This document shows positions 16,642 through 25,704 of a stretch of 64,000 nucleotides of DNA, one piece after another (within the stretch, counting starts at the first letter, position 1; each line of letters starts with the position of its first letter). The notes beneath the pieces are model-generated. The model ran no database searches. It saw nothing but the letters and a program-made list of their open reading frames with translations, and had not been told where the DNA came from. Both the position numbers and the translations under genes were made by a program. This DNA is from DASQFQ01 sp963730115 (lineage in GTDB: Bacteria > Actinomycetota > Thermoleophilia > Solirubrobacterales > Solirubrobacteraceae): contig CAVSQM010000004.1 of the NCBI GenBank assembly GCA_963730115.1, forward strand, positions 310,001 through 374,000. Direction: 5' to 3'.

Positions 16642-17583
16642 CTAGCGCCTGCCGCCCCAGTCCGGGGCGCTGTCGCGCTCCAGCGTCCGCGTCACCGGCG
16701 TGAGGTGACTGCCGTCGGTCCTCATCGTGTAGACGTCGGCGGCACCGCCGACGCCCTGCAGCGCGGCCGTGATCGACTTGCCGTCGGGTGAGAACGAGGC
16801 GGAGTAGACGGTGGTGTCGGGGGGCTGATGCGTGATCTGCCTGAGCCCGGTGCCGTCGACACGGATCGTGAACAGGTTCGTGTCGAGGAAGTCGCCGGTG
16901 GCCGGGCTGCGGAACAGGATCCGCTTCCCGTCGGGCGACCAGTCGGGCCCGTCGCCCGCCTGCAGGCTGAACGGCGTCACGCGGCGCAGGTGGCTGCCAT
17001 CGGCGTTGACGACGAAGACCGCGCTCCGCTCGTCGCGGTAGTGGCGGACGAACACCAGCCGCCTGCCGTCGGGCGACCACTGGCTCTGGACGTCCTCGGC
17101 GTCGAACTCCGGCGCCCGCGTCAGCCTCCGCACGCCGCCGCCCGAGAGCCGCGCGGTGTAGAGGTCGGCGTGGGCGATCCAGTCGTTGCGGATCGGCCCG
17201 GAGTAGCGGGTGAAGGCGACCCGGCGGACGTTGGGCGAGAGCGCGGCGTTGGCGTTGCCGCCGTCCGTGCCCACCTGGCGCAGTCCGGTGCCGTCCGGTC
17301 GGACCACCATCACGTGGCAGAGCTCGGCGCAGCGCTCGAACGCGATCAAGCTGCCGTCGGAGGCGAAGTCGGGAAAGTCGTCGGTCGAGCCGTCGGGCGG
17401 GGTCAGGACCTGCCGCTCGCCCGTCCCGTCGGGCTTGATCGTGAAGAGCGTCCCCACGTCGGCGACGAATCTGCGGAACACGATGTCGCCGTTCTTGCCG
17501 GGCGCGGTGGCCCCGGCCGGTGAGGCACAGAGTCCGCCGATCACCGTGATGGACGCGGCAACGACCAGGATCGCACGACGCAT
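16642..17583 (-). CDS. Secreted PD40/TolB-like beta-propeller protein
   Basis: This 313-residue protein has a signal peptide (MRRAILVVAASITVIGG, ending near ASPAGATA) and repeated WD40-like PD40 units, for example LFTIKPDGTGERQVL, VVRPDGTGLRQVG, SPDGRRLVFVRH, VVNADGSHLRRVT, SPDGKRILF and IRVDGTGLRQIT. These form a TolB-like propeller. With no Pal or TolA in this kind of organism, a role in outer-membrane integrity is unlikely; a surface binding role is only a guess. Confidence 0.8.
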   Translation of the reverse strand: MRRAILVVAASITVIGGLCASPAGATAPGKNGDIVFRRFVADVGTLFTIKPDGTGERQVLTPPDGSTDDFPDFASDGSLIAFERCAELCHVMVVRPDGTGLRQVGTDGGNANAALSPNVRRVAFTRYSGPIRNDWIAHADLYTARLSGGGVRRLTRAPEFDAEDVQSQWSPDGRRLVFVRHYRDERSAVFVVNADGSHLRRVTPFSLQAGDGPDWSPDGKRILFRSPATGDFLDTNLFTIRVDGTGLRQITHQPPDTTVYSASFSPDGKSITAALQGVGGAADVYTMRTDGSHLTPVTRTLERDSAPDWGGRR

Positions 17584-17651
17584 GGTGCTCCTCCTCCGGT
17601 CAGGGGATGCTCACCGGGCTTACTCGCAGCGACCCGCGCGTTTGTGACGGA

Positions 17652-18524
17652 TCAGCCCAGGTAGTCGTCGGCGAGCAGCCCCGCGAGCGTCTCCGCCGGC
17701 GCGGTCGCCCAGTCCGGGTCGACGTCGCCGCCCGCCTCGATCGCTCGCACCCAGGTGAGCGTGCGGGCGATCTTCGCGACGCGGCAAGCGAGCTCGAGCG
17801 TGGCAACCAGCTCCTCGTGCGGCCCCGTGAAGCCCTCCAGGTACGCGTCGCGGGCACGCTCGAGCCCCTCGTCGCCGTGCTGGTGCCGGATCATGCCGAG
17901 CGGCACGAGCATGGCGGCGAACGGATGCGCGACCACGCTGTCGCCCCAGTCGTAGTAGCGCGGGCCGGCGAGGATGTTCCAGGGGTGCAGGTCGTTGTGG
18001 TCGAGCGAGGCCGGCAGCGGCGACTCGGCGAGGCGCGCGCACCACTCCCCCACGACCGGCTCGAGCGCCGCGACCTCCGGCACCTCGCCGACGAACTCGA
18101 GCGCCTCGACGAAGCGCGACGGCATGACCGGCGGCCGCATGTCGGGCACGCCGAGCGCGAGCATCTCCTCGGCGTGCGGCGCGAGCGAGCGCTGCAACCG
18201 CCCGTACGAGGCGAGCGCCGCGATCACCTCGTCCAGGCCGGCGCCCGTCTCGCCGAGCGACGGGCCGCCGTCCGGCAGCAACAGCCACCGTCGCTCCTCG
18301 TCCAGCGCGATCGGCACCAGCACGTCGTCCGGGACGACGCGCGCGAGCAGCCCGTAGAGCGGGACCTCGAACGCGGTCCCCGGCCCCGCGAGCTTCATCC
18401 ACACCGGGCCTGAAGCGGTCGGCGCCCGCAGCACCGTCGCCCACGGCCGCTCGCGCACGACCTCCACGTCACCGACGCGCTCGACCCAGCGGTCGAGCCA
18501 CGCGACCGCCGCGGGATCGATCAC
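17652..18524 (-). CDS. APH-family phosphotransferase
   Basis: This 290-residue kinase-like protein has the Brenner motif as SLDHNDLHPWNIL near 173-185 (catalytic Asp178 or so, with Asn) and the metal-binding YYDWGDS near 190-196. The N-terminal lobe has VWMKLAG in the place of the ATP-binding lysine strand. Families of this fold phosphorylate aminoglycosides, choline, homoserine or sugars; there is no specific clue here. It lies divergent from the FUSC-like gene across 26 bp and upstream of the PD40 gene on the same strand. Confidence 0.75.
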   Translation of the reverse strand: MIDPAAVAWLDRWVERVGDVEVVRERPWATVLRAPTASGPVWMKLAGPGTAFEVPLYGLLARVVPDDVLVPIALDEERRWLLLPDGGPSLGETGAGLDEVIAALASYGRLQRSLAPHAEEMLALGVPDMRPPVMPSRFVEALEFVGEVPEVAALEPVVGEWCARLAESPLPASLDHNDLHPWNILAGPRYYDWGDSVVAHPFAAMLVPLGMIRHQHGDEGLERARDAYLEGFTGPHEELVATLELACRVAKIARTLTWVRAIEAGGDVDPDWATAPAETLAGLLADDYLG

Positions 18525-18550
18525 CGCGCGCCTCCGGGTATGCAGCGAGG

Positions 18551-19612
18551 ATGCACCGCCTGCACGACCCCGTGTGGTGGACCAACGCGTTGCAGATCGT
18601 CAAGACGGTCGTCGCGGCGGTCGTCGCCTGGGTGCTCGCCGCCCAGGTGTTCGACATCCCGCAGGCTTTCCTCGCCCCGTGGGCGGCGCTGCTGACCGTC
18701 CACGCGACCGTCTACCGCACCTTCCGCCGGGGCGCCCAGCAGGTCGGGGCGACCGTGCTCGGTGTCGTCGTCGCATTCGCGCTCGGCAGTCTGATCGGAC
18801 TCAATGCGGTCTCGCTCGGGCTCACCATCCTCATCGCGCTCGTGGCCGGCTCGGTCCGCGGCCTGCGCGCGGAGTCGACCACCGCCGCCGCGACCGCGCT
18901 CGTCGTGCTCACCACCGGCGCCAGCGACGAGGCAGGGACGCTGCTCGAGCGGCTCGCCGACACCGGCATCGGCATCGCCGTCGGCCTGCTCGTCAACCTG
19001 CTCGTGTGGCCGCCGCTGCGCGACCGCAGCGCCGCCGCCCAGGTCGACGCGATCGACGACCGCCTCGGAGAGTTGCTGTGCGAGATGGCAACCGAGTTCC
19101 GGGAGCAGCACGACGCCGAGGGCTGGATCGCCCGCACCAGCGAGCTCGACGGCGACATCGACCGCGCCTGGAGCGTCGTCCGCCAGGCGCGCGAGAGCGG
19201 CCGCCTCAACCCGCGCCGGGTCGCTCGCGACCGCATGCGCCGGACCGACGACTTCGGCGACATCCTCGAGCGCCTCGAGCAGGCGGTCGCCGAGATCCGG
19301 AGCATGGCGCGCACCATCCACCTCGCGGACCCGCCGCCGGAACGCTGGGACCCTGAGTTCCGCGAGCCCTGGCTCGACCTGCTCGAGCGCGCAGGGACGG
19401 CGGTGCAGAACGCTGACTCCCAAGAGCTCGCCGCCGTTCGCGAGGACCTCGACGCACTCGCCCACGAGCTCCGCGATGGCCACGGCTTCTGGCCGGTCGC
19501 CGGCGCGCTCCTCGTCAACCTCCGCAACACCATCGCCGCGCTCGACGTCGTCGCCGACGCCCAGCCAGTCGAGGTGCCCTCGCCTCACCCCAGCGTGCGA
19601 TCGAGGTTGTAG
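18551..19612 (+). CDS. FUSC/aromatic acid exporter-like membrane protein
   Basis: This 353-residue protein has an N-terminal membrane half of about six helices beginning with ALQIVKTVVAAVVAWVLA and containing FLAPWAALLTVHATVYRTFRRG, and a C-terminal cytoplasmic helical half with HLADPPPERW. This matches ArAE/FUSC half-size exporters, thought to move aromatic acids or other small compounds. It begins with ATG 18551 and its end overlaps the GH15 gene by 28 nt on the opposite strand. Confidence 0.75.
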   Translation: MHRLHDPVWWTNALQIVKTVVAAVVAWVLAAQVFDIPQAFLAPWAALLTVHATVYRTFRRGAQQVGATVLGVVVAFALGSLIGLNAVSLGLTILIALVAGSVRGLRAESTTAAATALVVLTTGASDEAGTLLERLADTGIGIAVGLLVNLLVWPPLRDRSAAAQVDAIDDRLGELLCEMATEFREQHDAEGWIARTSELDGDIDRAWSVVRQARESGRLNPRRVARDRMRRTDDFGDILERLEQAVAEIRSMARTIHLADPPPERWDPEFREPWLDLLERAGTAVQNADSQELAAVREDLDALAHELRDGHGFWPVAGALLVNLRNTIAALDVVADAQPVEVPSPHPSVRSRL

Positions 19613-21432
19613 GCGGCGCTGATCAGCGCCAGGTGGGTGAACGCCTGCGGGAAGTTGCCCAGCGACTCGCCGGTCGGGCCGATCTCCTCCGAGTACAGCC
19701 CGAGGTGGTTGGCGTAGGTGAGCATCTTCTCGAACGCCAGCCGCGCCTCGTCCAGCCGCCCCGCGCGGGTGAGCGCCTCGACGTACCAGAACGAGCACAT
19801 CGAGAACGTGCCCTCGTCGCCGCGCAGCCCGTCCGGCGACGCCTCGACGTTGTAGCGGTAGACGAGCGAGTCGGACACCAGCTCGTCGCCGATCGCGTCG
19901 AGCGTCGACAGCCAGCGCGGGTCCTTCGGGGCGATGAACAGCGTCAGCGGCATCAGCAGGATCGACGCGTCGAGCACGTCCGAGCCGTAGTGCTGCACGA
20001 ACGCGTTGCGCTCGGGGCTCCAGCCGCGGTGCATGATCTGGCTGTACACGCGGTCGCGCTCGCCGAGCCAGCGGACGATGTCGCCCGGCAGGCCGCGCGC
20101 GCGGTTCATCCGGATCGCGCGCTCGAGCGCGACCCAGCACATCAGCCGCGAGTAGGTGAAGTCCTTCTGGCCGCCGCGCGTCTCCCAGATCCCCTCGTCG
20201 GCCTGGTCCCAGTTCTCGCACAGCCAGTCGACGATGCGGCGGATGTTGTCCCAGGTCTCGGAGAAGATCGGCGAGCCGTACTTGTTGAACAGGTAGACCG
20301 AGTCGATCAGCTCGCCGTAGATGTCGAGCTGGCGCTGCTCGGCGGCGGCGTTGCCGATCCGCACCGGGTGCGAGCCGCGGTAGCCCTCCCACGTCGGGTG
20401 CTCGAACTCGGGCAGCTCGGCCCGCCCGTCGATCCCGTACATGATCTGGAGCGGCCCGCTCGGCCCGATCTTCCAGTCGCGCGTGCGGTCGGTCAGCCAG
20501 CCCATGAAGGCCTGCGCCTCCTCGGTGAAGCCGAGCCGCAGGAGCCCGTAGAGCGAGAAGGCGGCGTCGCGGATCCAGGTGTAGCGGTAGTCCCAGTTGC
20601 GCTCGCCGCCGAGCTGCTCGGGCAGCGAGGTGGTCGGCGCGGCCACGAGCGCGCCGGTCGGCGCGTAAGTCAGGAGCTTGAGCGTCAGCGCCGAGCGCAT
20701 GACCATCTCGCGCCAGCGGCCCGTGTAGCGCGACTGGCCGACCCACTTGCGCCAGTAGGCGACCGTGGCCTCGAAGGCGGCGAGCGTCTCGCGCTCCGAG
20801 TAGGGCCGCGCGATGTGGTCCTGCGCGACGCGCTCGAGCACGAACGTGTGCGACTCGCCGGCGCTGAGCGAGAAGGTGGCGTAGACGCCGTCCCCGCGCC
20901 GCTCGAGCGTCCGGTCGTGGCCCATGGTGCGGGCGATCGCGCCCTCGAGCGCGAGCGTCAGGTCGGGCGAGCGGAACAGCACCCCGTGCGGGTGCATCTC
21001 GACCTCGTGCTCGGCGCGCCCGTAGTCGAAGCGCGGCTGCACCTCGATCCGGAAGTCCACCGCCCCGCGCACGACCACGACGCGGCGCACGAGCCGGTGG
21101 CGGTGCTGCGCGATGTCCGCGTGGTCGATCGGCATGAAGTCCTGCACCTCGCCGACCCCGCCCTCGGTGAAGAAGCGCGTGATGAGGACGTTCGTGTCGG
21201 GGAAGTAGAGCTGCTTCGCGTCCCAGTCGTCGGTGTCGGGGCGCAGCGCGTAGAAGCCGCCCTTCTCCTTGTCGAGGATCGCCCCGAACACGCTCGGGGA
21301 GTCGAACGCGGGGCAGCAGTACCAGTCGATCGTCCCGTTGGTGCCGACGAGCGCGATCGTGTGGAGGTCGCCGACCAGCCCGTGCTCGGCGATCGGCAAG
21401 TAGTCCGTCTCGAGCTCCCGGGCGTGGGCCAT
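19585..21432 (-). CDS. Cytosolic GH15 glycoside hydrolase (glucoamylase/trehalase-like)
   Basis: This 615-residue enzyme has the N-terminal beta domain (YLPIAEHGLVGDLHTIALVG, TIDWYCCPAFDSPSVFG) and catalytic (alpha/alpha)6 barrel with NWDYRYTWIRDAAFSLYGL typical of GH15. There is no signal peptide, so it should act on an internal glucan or trehalose; related mycobacterial GH15 proteins are trehalases. ATG 21432 lies 7 nt after the ROK kinase stop. As the last gene of a pentose-phosphate operon it probably releases glucose for the adjacent kinase. The choice between trehalose and maltooligosaccharides is open. Confidence 0.85.
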   Translation of the reverse strand: MAHARELETDYLPIAEHGLVGDLHTIALVGTNGTIDWYCCPAFDSPSVFGAILDKEKGGFYALRPDTDDWDAKQLYFPDTNVLITRFFTEGGVGEVQDFMPIDHADIAQHRHRLVRRVVVVRGAVDFRIEVQPRFDYGRAEHEVEMHPHGVLFRSPDLTLALEGAIARTMGHDRTLERRGDGVYATFSLSAGESHTFVLERVAQDHIARPYSERETLAAFEATVAYWRKWVGQSRYTGRWREMVMRSALTLKLLTYAPTGALVAAPTTSLPEQLGGERNWDYRYTWIRDAAFSLYGLLRLGFTEEAQAFMGWLTDRTRDWKIGPSGPLQIMYGIDGRAELPEFEHPTWEGYRGSHPVRIGNAAAEQRQLDIYGELIDSVYLFNKYGSPIFSETWDNIRRIVDWLCENWDQADEGIWETRGGQKDFTYSRLMCWVALERAIRMNRARGLPGDIVRWLGERDRVYSQIMHRGWSPERNAFVQHYGSDVLDASILLMPLTLFIAPKDPRWLSTLDAIGDELVSDSLVYRYNVEASPDGLRGDEGTFSMCSFWYVEALTRAGRLDEARLAFEKMLTYANHLGLYSEEIGPTGESLGNFPQAFTHLALISAAYNLDRTLG

Positions 21433-21439
21433 GCCTCCC

Positions 21440-22396
21440 CTATCTCTGCTCTTCCTGCGCGGCGACCATCGCCGCGCCCAGCACCCCGGCCTGGGCACCG
21501 TGGCGCGCGAGCCGGATCGTCGTGTGGCGCCCGAGGCCGGGCACCGAGTACGCCGCCGCGACCCGCTTCGCGGGCTCGAGCAGCAGGTCGCCGGCGACCG
21601 ACACGCCGCCGCCGATGACGATCTCCTGCGGGTCGAAGAGGTTGATCGCGTTGGCGATGCCGATGCCCAGCCGCTGCCCGAGCACGTCGAGCACGCGCAA
21701 CGCGTCGGCGTCGCCGGCCTTGGCGCCGTCGACGACGTCGTGGCCCGTGACCTCGCCGTCCTGCTCGAGCCGCTTGCCGAGGAACGAGTCCTCCTCCTCG
21801 CGCGCCTCGCGCTCGGCGAGCCGGTCGAGCGCGCGGCCGGCGGCGAGGTACTCGAGCGTCCCGGTCAGCGGGTGCTTGCCCTCGGGCGCGGGCGCGCCGT
21901 TCTCGAGGTCGAGCCCGATCACCGTGTGGCCGATCTCGCCGGCGCTCGTCGCGCCGCGGTAGAGCCGCCCGCCGAACACCAGGCCGCCGCCGACGCCGGT
22001 GCCGACCGTGAACATCACGAGGTTCGGGCACACGAGCTTGCCCTCCTCGTCGAACGCCTCGGCGAGCGCCGCGCACGAGGCGTCGTTCTCGATGTAGACC
22101 GGCAGCCCCGCCTTCTCGGTCAGCAGCTCGCGCAGCGGCAGGTCGGCGAGCGGGATGTTGACGCTGTGGGCGATGCGGCCCGTCTCGAACTCGATGATCG
22201 AGGGCAGCCCGACCCCGACCGCGACGGTCTCGTCGCCGCGCAGGTGCGAGATCAGCTCGACGAGCTGGCCGACGAGCGCGTCGGAGTCCGACACGTTGGT
22301 CTTCACCAGCTCGTGCGTCTTCAGCTTGCCGTCCTGGAGCGTCGCCGAGGCGATCTTCGTGCCCCCGACGTCGAGGCCGATGAACTGGCCGTCCAT
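21440..22396 (-). CDS. ROK-family glucokinase lacking the usual zinc motif
   Basis: This 318-residue protein has the phosphate motif GLDVGGTKIA near residues 7-16, catalytic ENDASCAALAE, and GTGVGGGLV. ROK kinases normally carry CxCGxxGC(x)E after GEIGH; here that stretch reads GAPAPEGKHPLTGTLE, with no cysteines, so the structural zinc is missing. Its ATG directly abuts the pgl stop (TAGATG). Position between pgl and GH15 supports phosphorylation of glucose. It could also be a polyphosphate-using glucokinase, common in actinobacteria, but the sequence does not show that. Confidence 0.82.
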   Translation of the reverse strand: MDGQFIGLDVGGTKIASATLQDGKLKTHELVKTNVSDSDALVGQLVELISHLRGDETVAVGVGLPSIIEFETGRIAHSVNIPLADLPLRELLTEKAGLPVYIENDASCAALAEAFDEEGKLVCPNLVMFTVGTGVGGGLVFGGRLYRGATSAGEIGHTVIGLDLENGAPAPEGKHPLTGTLEYLAAGRALDRLAEREAREEEDSFLGKRLEQDGEVTGHDVVDGAKAGDADALRVLDVLGQRLGIGIANAINLFDPQEIVIGGGVSVAGDLLLEPAKRVAAAYSVPGLGRHTTIRLARHGAQAGVLGAAMVAAQEEQR

Positions 22397-23077
22397 CTAC
22401 AGCTTCGCCGCCGCGGCCTCGTCGAGGAAGACGAACAGCGAGCCCGCGGGCGGGCGGACGCGAGCGGCCGGCGCCTCCGGGTCGGGCGGCTCGCTGAACG
22501 CGCGCGCGACGGCGTCGGCCTTGTCGGCGCCGGAGACGAGGAAGTCGACCTCGCGCGCGCCGTTGAGCACCGGGAAGGTCAGCGTCACGCGCGGCACCTG
22601 CGGCTCCATGCCCGCCAGCGGCACCGGCGCGGCGAAGCGGCCCAGCTCCTCCAGCTCGGGCTTCCCCGGGAACAGGGAGGCGGTGTGGCTGTCGGGCCCG
22701 ACGCCGAGCAGGATCAGGTCGAAGCGGGGGTCGGAGCCCATGCGCTCGCGCAGGAGCGCCTCGTAGGCGCCGGCCGCGGCCTCGGCCCCGAGCTCGCCCT
22801 GCATGCGCACCACGGTCGGGGGATGGGAGAGCTGGGACAGGAGCGTGCGCGCCGCCATGCCGAAGTTCGAGTCCGGGTGCTCGGGCGGGACCATCCGCTC
22901 GTCGGAGAACCACACCGTCGCGCGGCTCCAGTCGCGGTCCTGCTGCGCGCACAGCGCGTAGGCGTTGCGCGGCGTCGAGCCGCCCGTCAGGACGATCTGG
23001 CCGCCGCCCTCGGCGACCTCGGTGAGGCGTTCGGCCACGACGGCCCCGGGGTCCTCCAGCACCTGGATCTCCCTCAT
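22397..23077 (-). CDS. pgl: 6-phosphogluconolactonase
   Basis: This 226-residue protein hydrolyses 6-phosphogluconolactone, the product of Zwf. Family motifs are LTGGSTPRNAY near 30-40, VWFSDERMVPPEHPDSN near 55-71, DLILLGVGPDSHTASLFPG, and a strand with VTLTFPVLNGA. The length is normal. It sits between opcA (17-nt gap) and the ROK kinase (abutting) in the oxidative pentose phosphate operon. Confidence 0.92.
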   Translation of the reverse strand: MREIQVLEDPGAVVAERLTEVAEGGGQIVLTGGSTPRNAYALCAQQDRDWSRATVWFSDERMVPPEHPDSNFGMAARTLLSQLSHPPTVVRMQGELGAEAAAGAYEALLRERMGSDPRFDLILLGVGPDSHTASLFPGKPELEELGRFAAPVPLAGMEPQVPRVTLTFPVLNGAREVDFLVSGADKADAVARAFSEPPDPEAPAARVRPPAGSLFVFLDEAAAAKL

Positions 23078-23093
23078 AGGCGCGCCAGCCTAC

Positions 23094-24146
23094 TTACAGC
23101 AGGGCACGCGCCGCCGTGAGCGACGGCTTGTAGGTCGGATCGCGCAGCAGCGCCTGCCGCACGCCCTCGCCGAGGATGCCCGACTCGCCGCGCGAGGCGC
23201 CCAGCACGGTCCACACCTGCTCCTTGCCGTCGCGCGAGCGGCGCACCGACTTCAGGCCGCCCGGCCCGCGGTCGAGCGACACCGAACGGCCGGAGGCCAT
23301 CTCGATCGTCACGCCCGCCAGCCCGGGCGCGCCGGGCTGCTCGACCTCCTCGAGGCGCAGCGTCACCTCGCCGCGGCGCGCGCGGGCGTGCGCGGTCCGG
23401 CGCGTGCCGCCGCCCTCGGAGAAGGAGCCCGGCCGCCAGCCCAGCCGCGAGCACAGCCAGCCGCAGAACAACAGCGCCGCGGCCAGCGAGTCGGCGCGGT
23501 GGCGGACGATCACCTCGGAGATCTCGCCCAGCCCGCGCCGCAGCGGCGGCGGGTCGAAGGCGGCGGCGACGCGCTCGCGCCACGGCGTCGAGCGCAGCCA
23601 CGCGAGGTCGACCACGTAGGCGGTCTCGCACAGCTCGACCGACCGCTCGAACGACGCGGTCACGTCGGGCTCGTCCTGCGAGTCGACGAGCACCACCTGC
23701 GCCAGCCGGCGCAGCGAGTCGACCGCCTCGGCGTGCGCGTGCGGCGCCCACACGACGGTCGCGAGGTCGGGGACGAGCAGCGCGTCGACGATCGTGTCGA
23801 GCGCCTTCAGGTGCCGCTCGCCGATGTCGAGCTCGACCTGCTCGCGCCCGAGCGAGAACGGCCCTTCGGCCTCCTCGGCGGCGACGCTGCACCAGGCGTC
23901 GATCGTCGTGCGCCGCGGGTGCACGGCGCAGATCACGAGCCGCGACGGGTGGTAGCGCCCGACGCGCTCGAGCCGGTTCTCGATCTCGCCGCGGAACTCG
24001 CCGTCGACGACCACCACGAGGTTGAGCACCCGCGCGGGCACGAACGCGTCCTCGTCGTGGTAGCGCTCGATCAGGAGGTGGCGCAGCGCCGCCTCGACCT
24101 TGCTCGGCGTCGTGTCGCGCTCGCGCCAGACCTCCTCGGTGGTCAT
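23094..24146 (-). CDS. opcA: Glucose-6-phosphate dehydrogenase assembly protein OpcA
   Basis: This 350-residue protein is a partner of G6PDH required for its activity or oligomer assembly in cyanobacteria and actinobacteria. It shows the OpcA pattern: RVLNLVVVVDGE, HPSRLVICAVHP, EQVELDIGERHLKALDTIVDALLVPDLATVVWAPH (read in parts) and HRADSLAAALLFCGWLCSRLGW. Its ATG lies 4 nt after the zwf stop. The zwf-opcA-pgl order is the standard one in actinobacteria. Confidence 0.92.
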   Translation of the reverse strand: MTTEEVWRERDTTPSKVEAALRHLLIERYHDEDAFVPARVLNLVVVVDGEFRGEIENRLERVGRYHPSRLVICAVHPRRTTIDAWCSVAAEEAEGPFSLGREQVELDIGERHLKALDTIVDALLVPDLATVVWAPHAHAEAVDSLRRLAQVVLVDSQDEPDVTASFERSVELCETAYVVDLAWLRSTPWRERVAAAFDPPPLRRGLGEISEVIVRHRADSLAAALLFCGWLCSRLGWRPGSFSEGGGTRRTAHARARRGEVTLRLEEVEQPGAPGLAGVTIEMASGRSVSLDRGPGGLKSVRRSRDGKEQVWTVLGASRGESGILGEGVRQALLRDPTYKPSLTAARALL

Positions 24147-24150
24147 GGGG

Positions 24151-25704
24151 TCACAGCCCGCGCCACTGCCGCGGCCGGATCAGCTCCTCGGCCTCGGGCG
24201 GGCCGGGCGAGCCGGCCGGGTACTCCGACACCGGCGGCGTCCCGTCCTGCCAGGCCTTGAGGATCGGGTCGATGATCGACCACTGGGCGATCACCTCGTC
24301 GTCGCGCGTGAACAACGTCGCCTCGCCGCGCATCGCGTCCTGGATCAGCCGCTCGTAGGCCTCCGGCGACTGCGACATGAACGAGGAGCCGTAGAGGAAC
24401 TCCATGTTCACCGGCCGGATCCGCATCCGCGAGCCGGGGATCTTCGCGCCCAGCGACAGCGACACGCCCTCGTTCGGCTGGACGGCGAGGATCAGCAGGT
24501 TCGGCTGCACGCCGACCGAGCCCTGGGAGGCGAAGGCGAGGTGCGGCACCGCCTTGAGCTGGACCGCGATCTCGGTCACCTTGCGCGACAGCCGCTTGCC
24601 GGTGCGGAGGAAGAACGGCACGCCCTCCCAGCGCCAGTTGTGGACCTCGAGCCGGAGCGCCGCGTAGGTCTCGGTCTGCGAGTCGTCCGGCACGCCGTCC
24701 TCGTCGAGGTAGCCCGGCACGTCCTCGCCGCCGGGCGAGCCCGCCGCGTAGTGCGCGCGCACGGTCATCTCGCCCACCTCCTCGGGCGTCGGCGGCCGGA
24801 TCGCGTCGAGCACCTTGACCTTCTCGTCGCGCACCTTGTCGGCGTCGAACGACGACGGCGGCTCCATGCACAGCAGCGTCAGCAGCTGCAGCATGTGGTT
24901 CTGGACGAGGTCGCGCAACGCGCCCGACGTGTCGTAGTAGCCCGCGCGCGTGCCGATCCCGATGTCCTCGGCCGCAGTGATCTGCACGTGGTCGATGTAG
25001 TTGCGGTTCCAGACCGGCTCGAACATCAGGTTCGCGAAGCGGAAGGCCAGCAGGTTCTGGACCGTCTCCTTGCCCAGGTAGTGGTCGATGCGGAAGACCT
25101 GGCGCTCGCGGAAGACGCTCGACACGACCTCCTGCAGCTTGCGCGCCGACTCGAGGTCGGTGCCGAACGGCTTCTCGATCACCACGCGGACGTCGGCCTC
25201 CTCGTGGCGGTGGATGCCCGCGATCTTGAGCTGCTCGGCGATCACCGGGAAGTACTCGGGCGCCGTCGAGAGGTAGTACATGCGGGCCAGCGGCTGGCCG
25301 GCGTCCTCGTCGAGCTCCTCGATCTTGCGCCCCAGCTCCGCGTACGCCTCGCCGTCGTCGAACGGCACCGAGATGTACCACATGCGCTCCACCAGCCCCT
25401 CGAGCACCTGCTCGTCCGGCGGGCGCCGCGAGTGGCTCTTGATCGACTCGCGCGCGACGTCGCGGAACTCGTCGTCGGTCTGCGAGCGGCGGGCGGCGCC
25501 GATCAGGTTGAAGCGCTCGGGCAGCGCGCCCTCGTGGGCGAGGTTGTAGAGCGCGGGCAGCAGCTTGCGCGCCGCCAGGTCGCCGGAGGCGCCGAAGATG
25601 ACCATCGTGGTCGGCGCCACCGGCAGCCGCTCGAGGCCCTCCACGAGCGGGTTTGAGCCCACCTGGTCGGGAGGCGCGTCGGTGGGGACGGAGGCAGGGG
25701 CCAC
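24151..25704 (-). CDS. zwf: Glucose-6-phosphate 1-dehydrogenase
   Basis: This 517-residue enzyme oxidises glucose 6-phosphate to 6-phosphogluconolactone. The nucleotide-binding motif GASGDLA is at 38-44 and the substrate/catalytic motif RIDHYLGKE at 205-213. The start GTG 25704 abuts the gnd stop (TAAGTG), and a 30-residue Pro-rich leader precedes the Rossmann strand, as in actinobacterial homologues. Coenzyme preference cannot be read reliably. Confidence 0.95.
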   Translation of the reverse strand: MAPASVPTDAPPDQVGSNPLVEGLERLPVAPTTMVIFGASGDLAARKLLPALYNLAHEGALPERFNLIGAARRSQTDDEFRDVARESIKSHSRRPPDEQVLEGLVERMWYISVPFDDGEAYAELGRKIEELDEDAGQPLARMYYLSTAPEYFPVIAEQLKIAGIHRHEEADVRVVIEKPFGTDLESARKLQEVVSSVFRERQVFRIDHYLGKETVQNLLAFRFANLMFEPVWNRNYIDHVQITAAEDIGIGTRAGYYDTSGALRDLVQNHMLQLLTLLCMEPPSSFDADKVRDEKVKVLDAIRPPTPEEVGEMTVRAHYAAGSPGGEDVPGYLDEDGVPDDSQTETYAALRLEVHNWRWEGVPFFLRTGKRLSRKVTEIAVQLKAVPHLAFASQGSVGVQPNLLILAVQPNEGVSLSLGAKIPGSRMRIRPVNMEFLYGSSFMSQSPEAYERLIQDAMRGEATLFTRDDEVIAQWSIIDPILKAWQDGTPPVSEYPAGSPGPPEAEELIRPRQWRGL

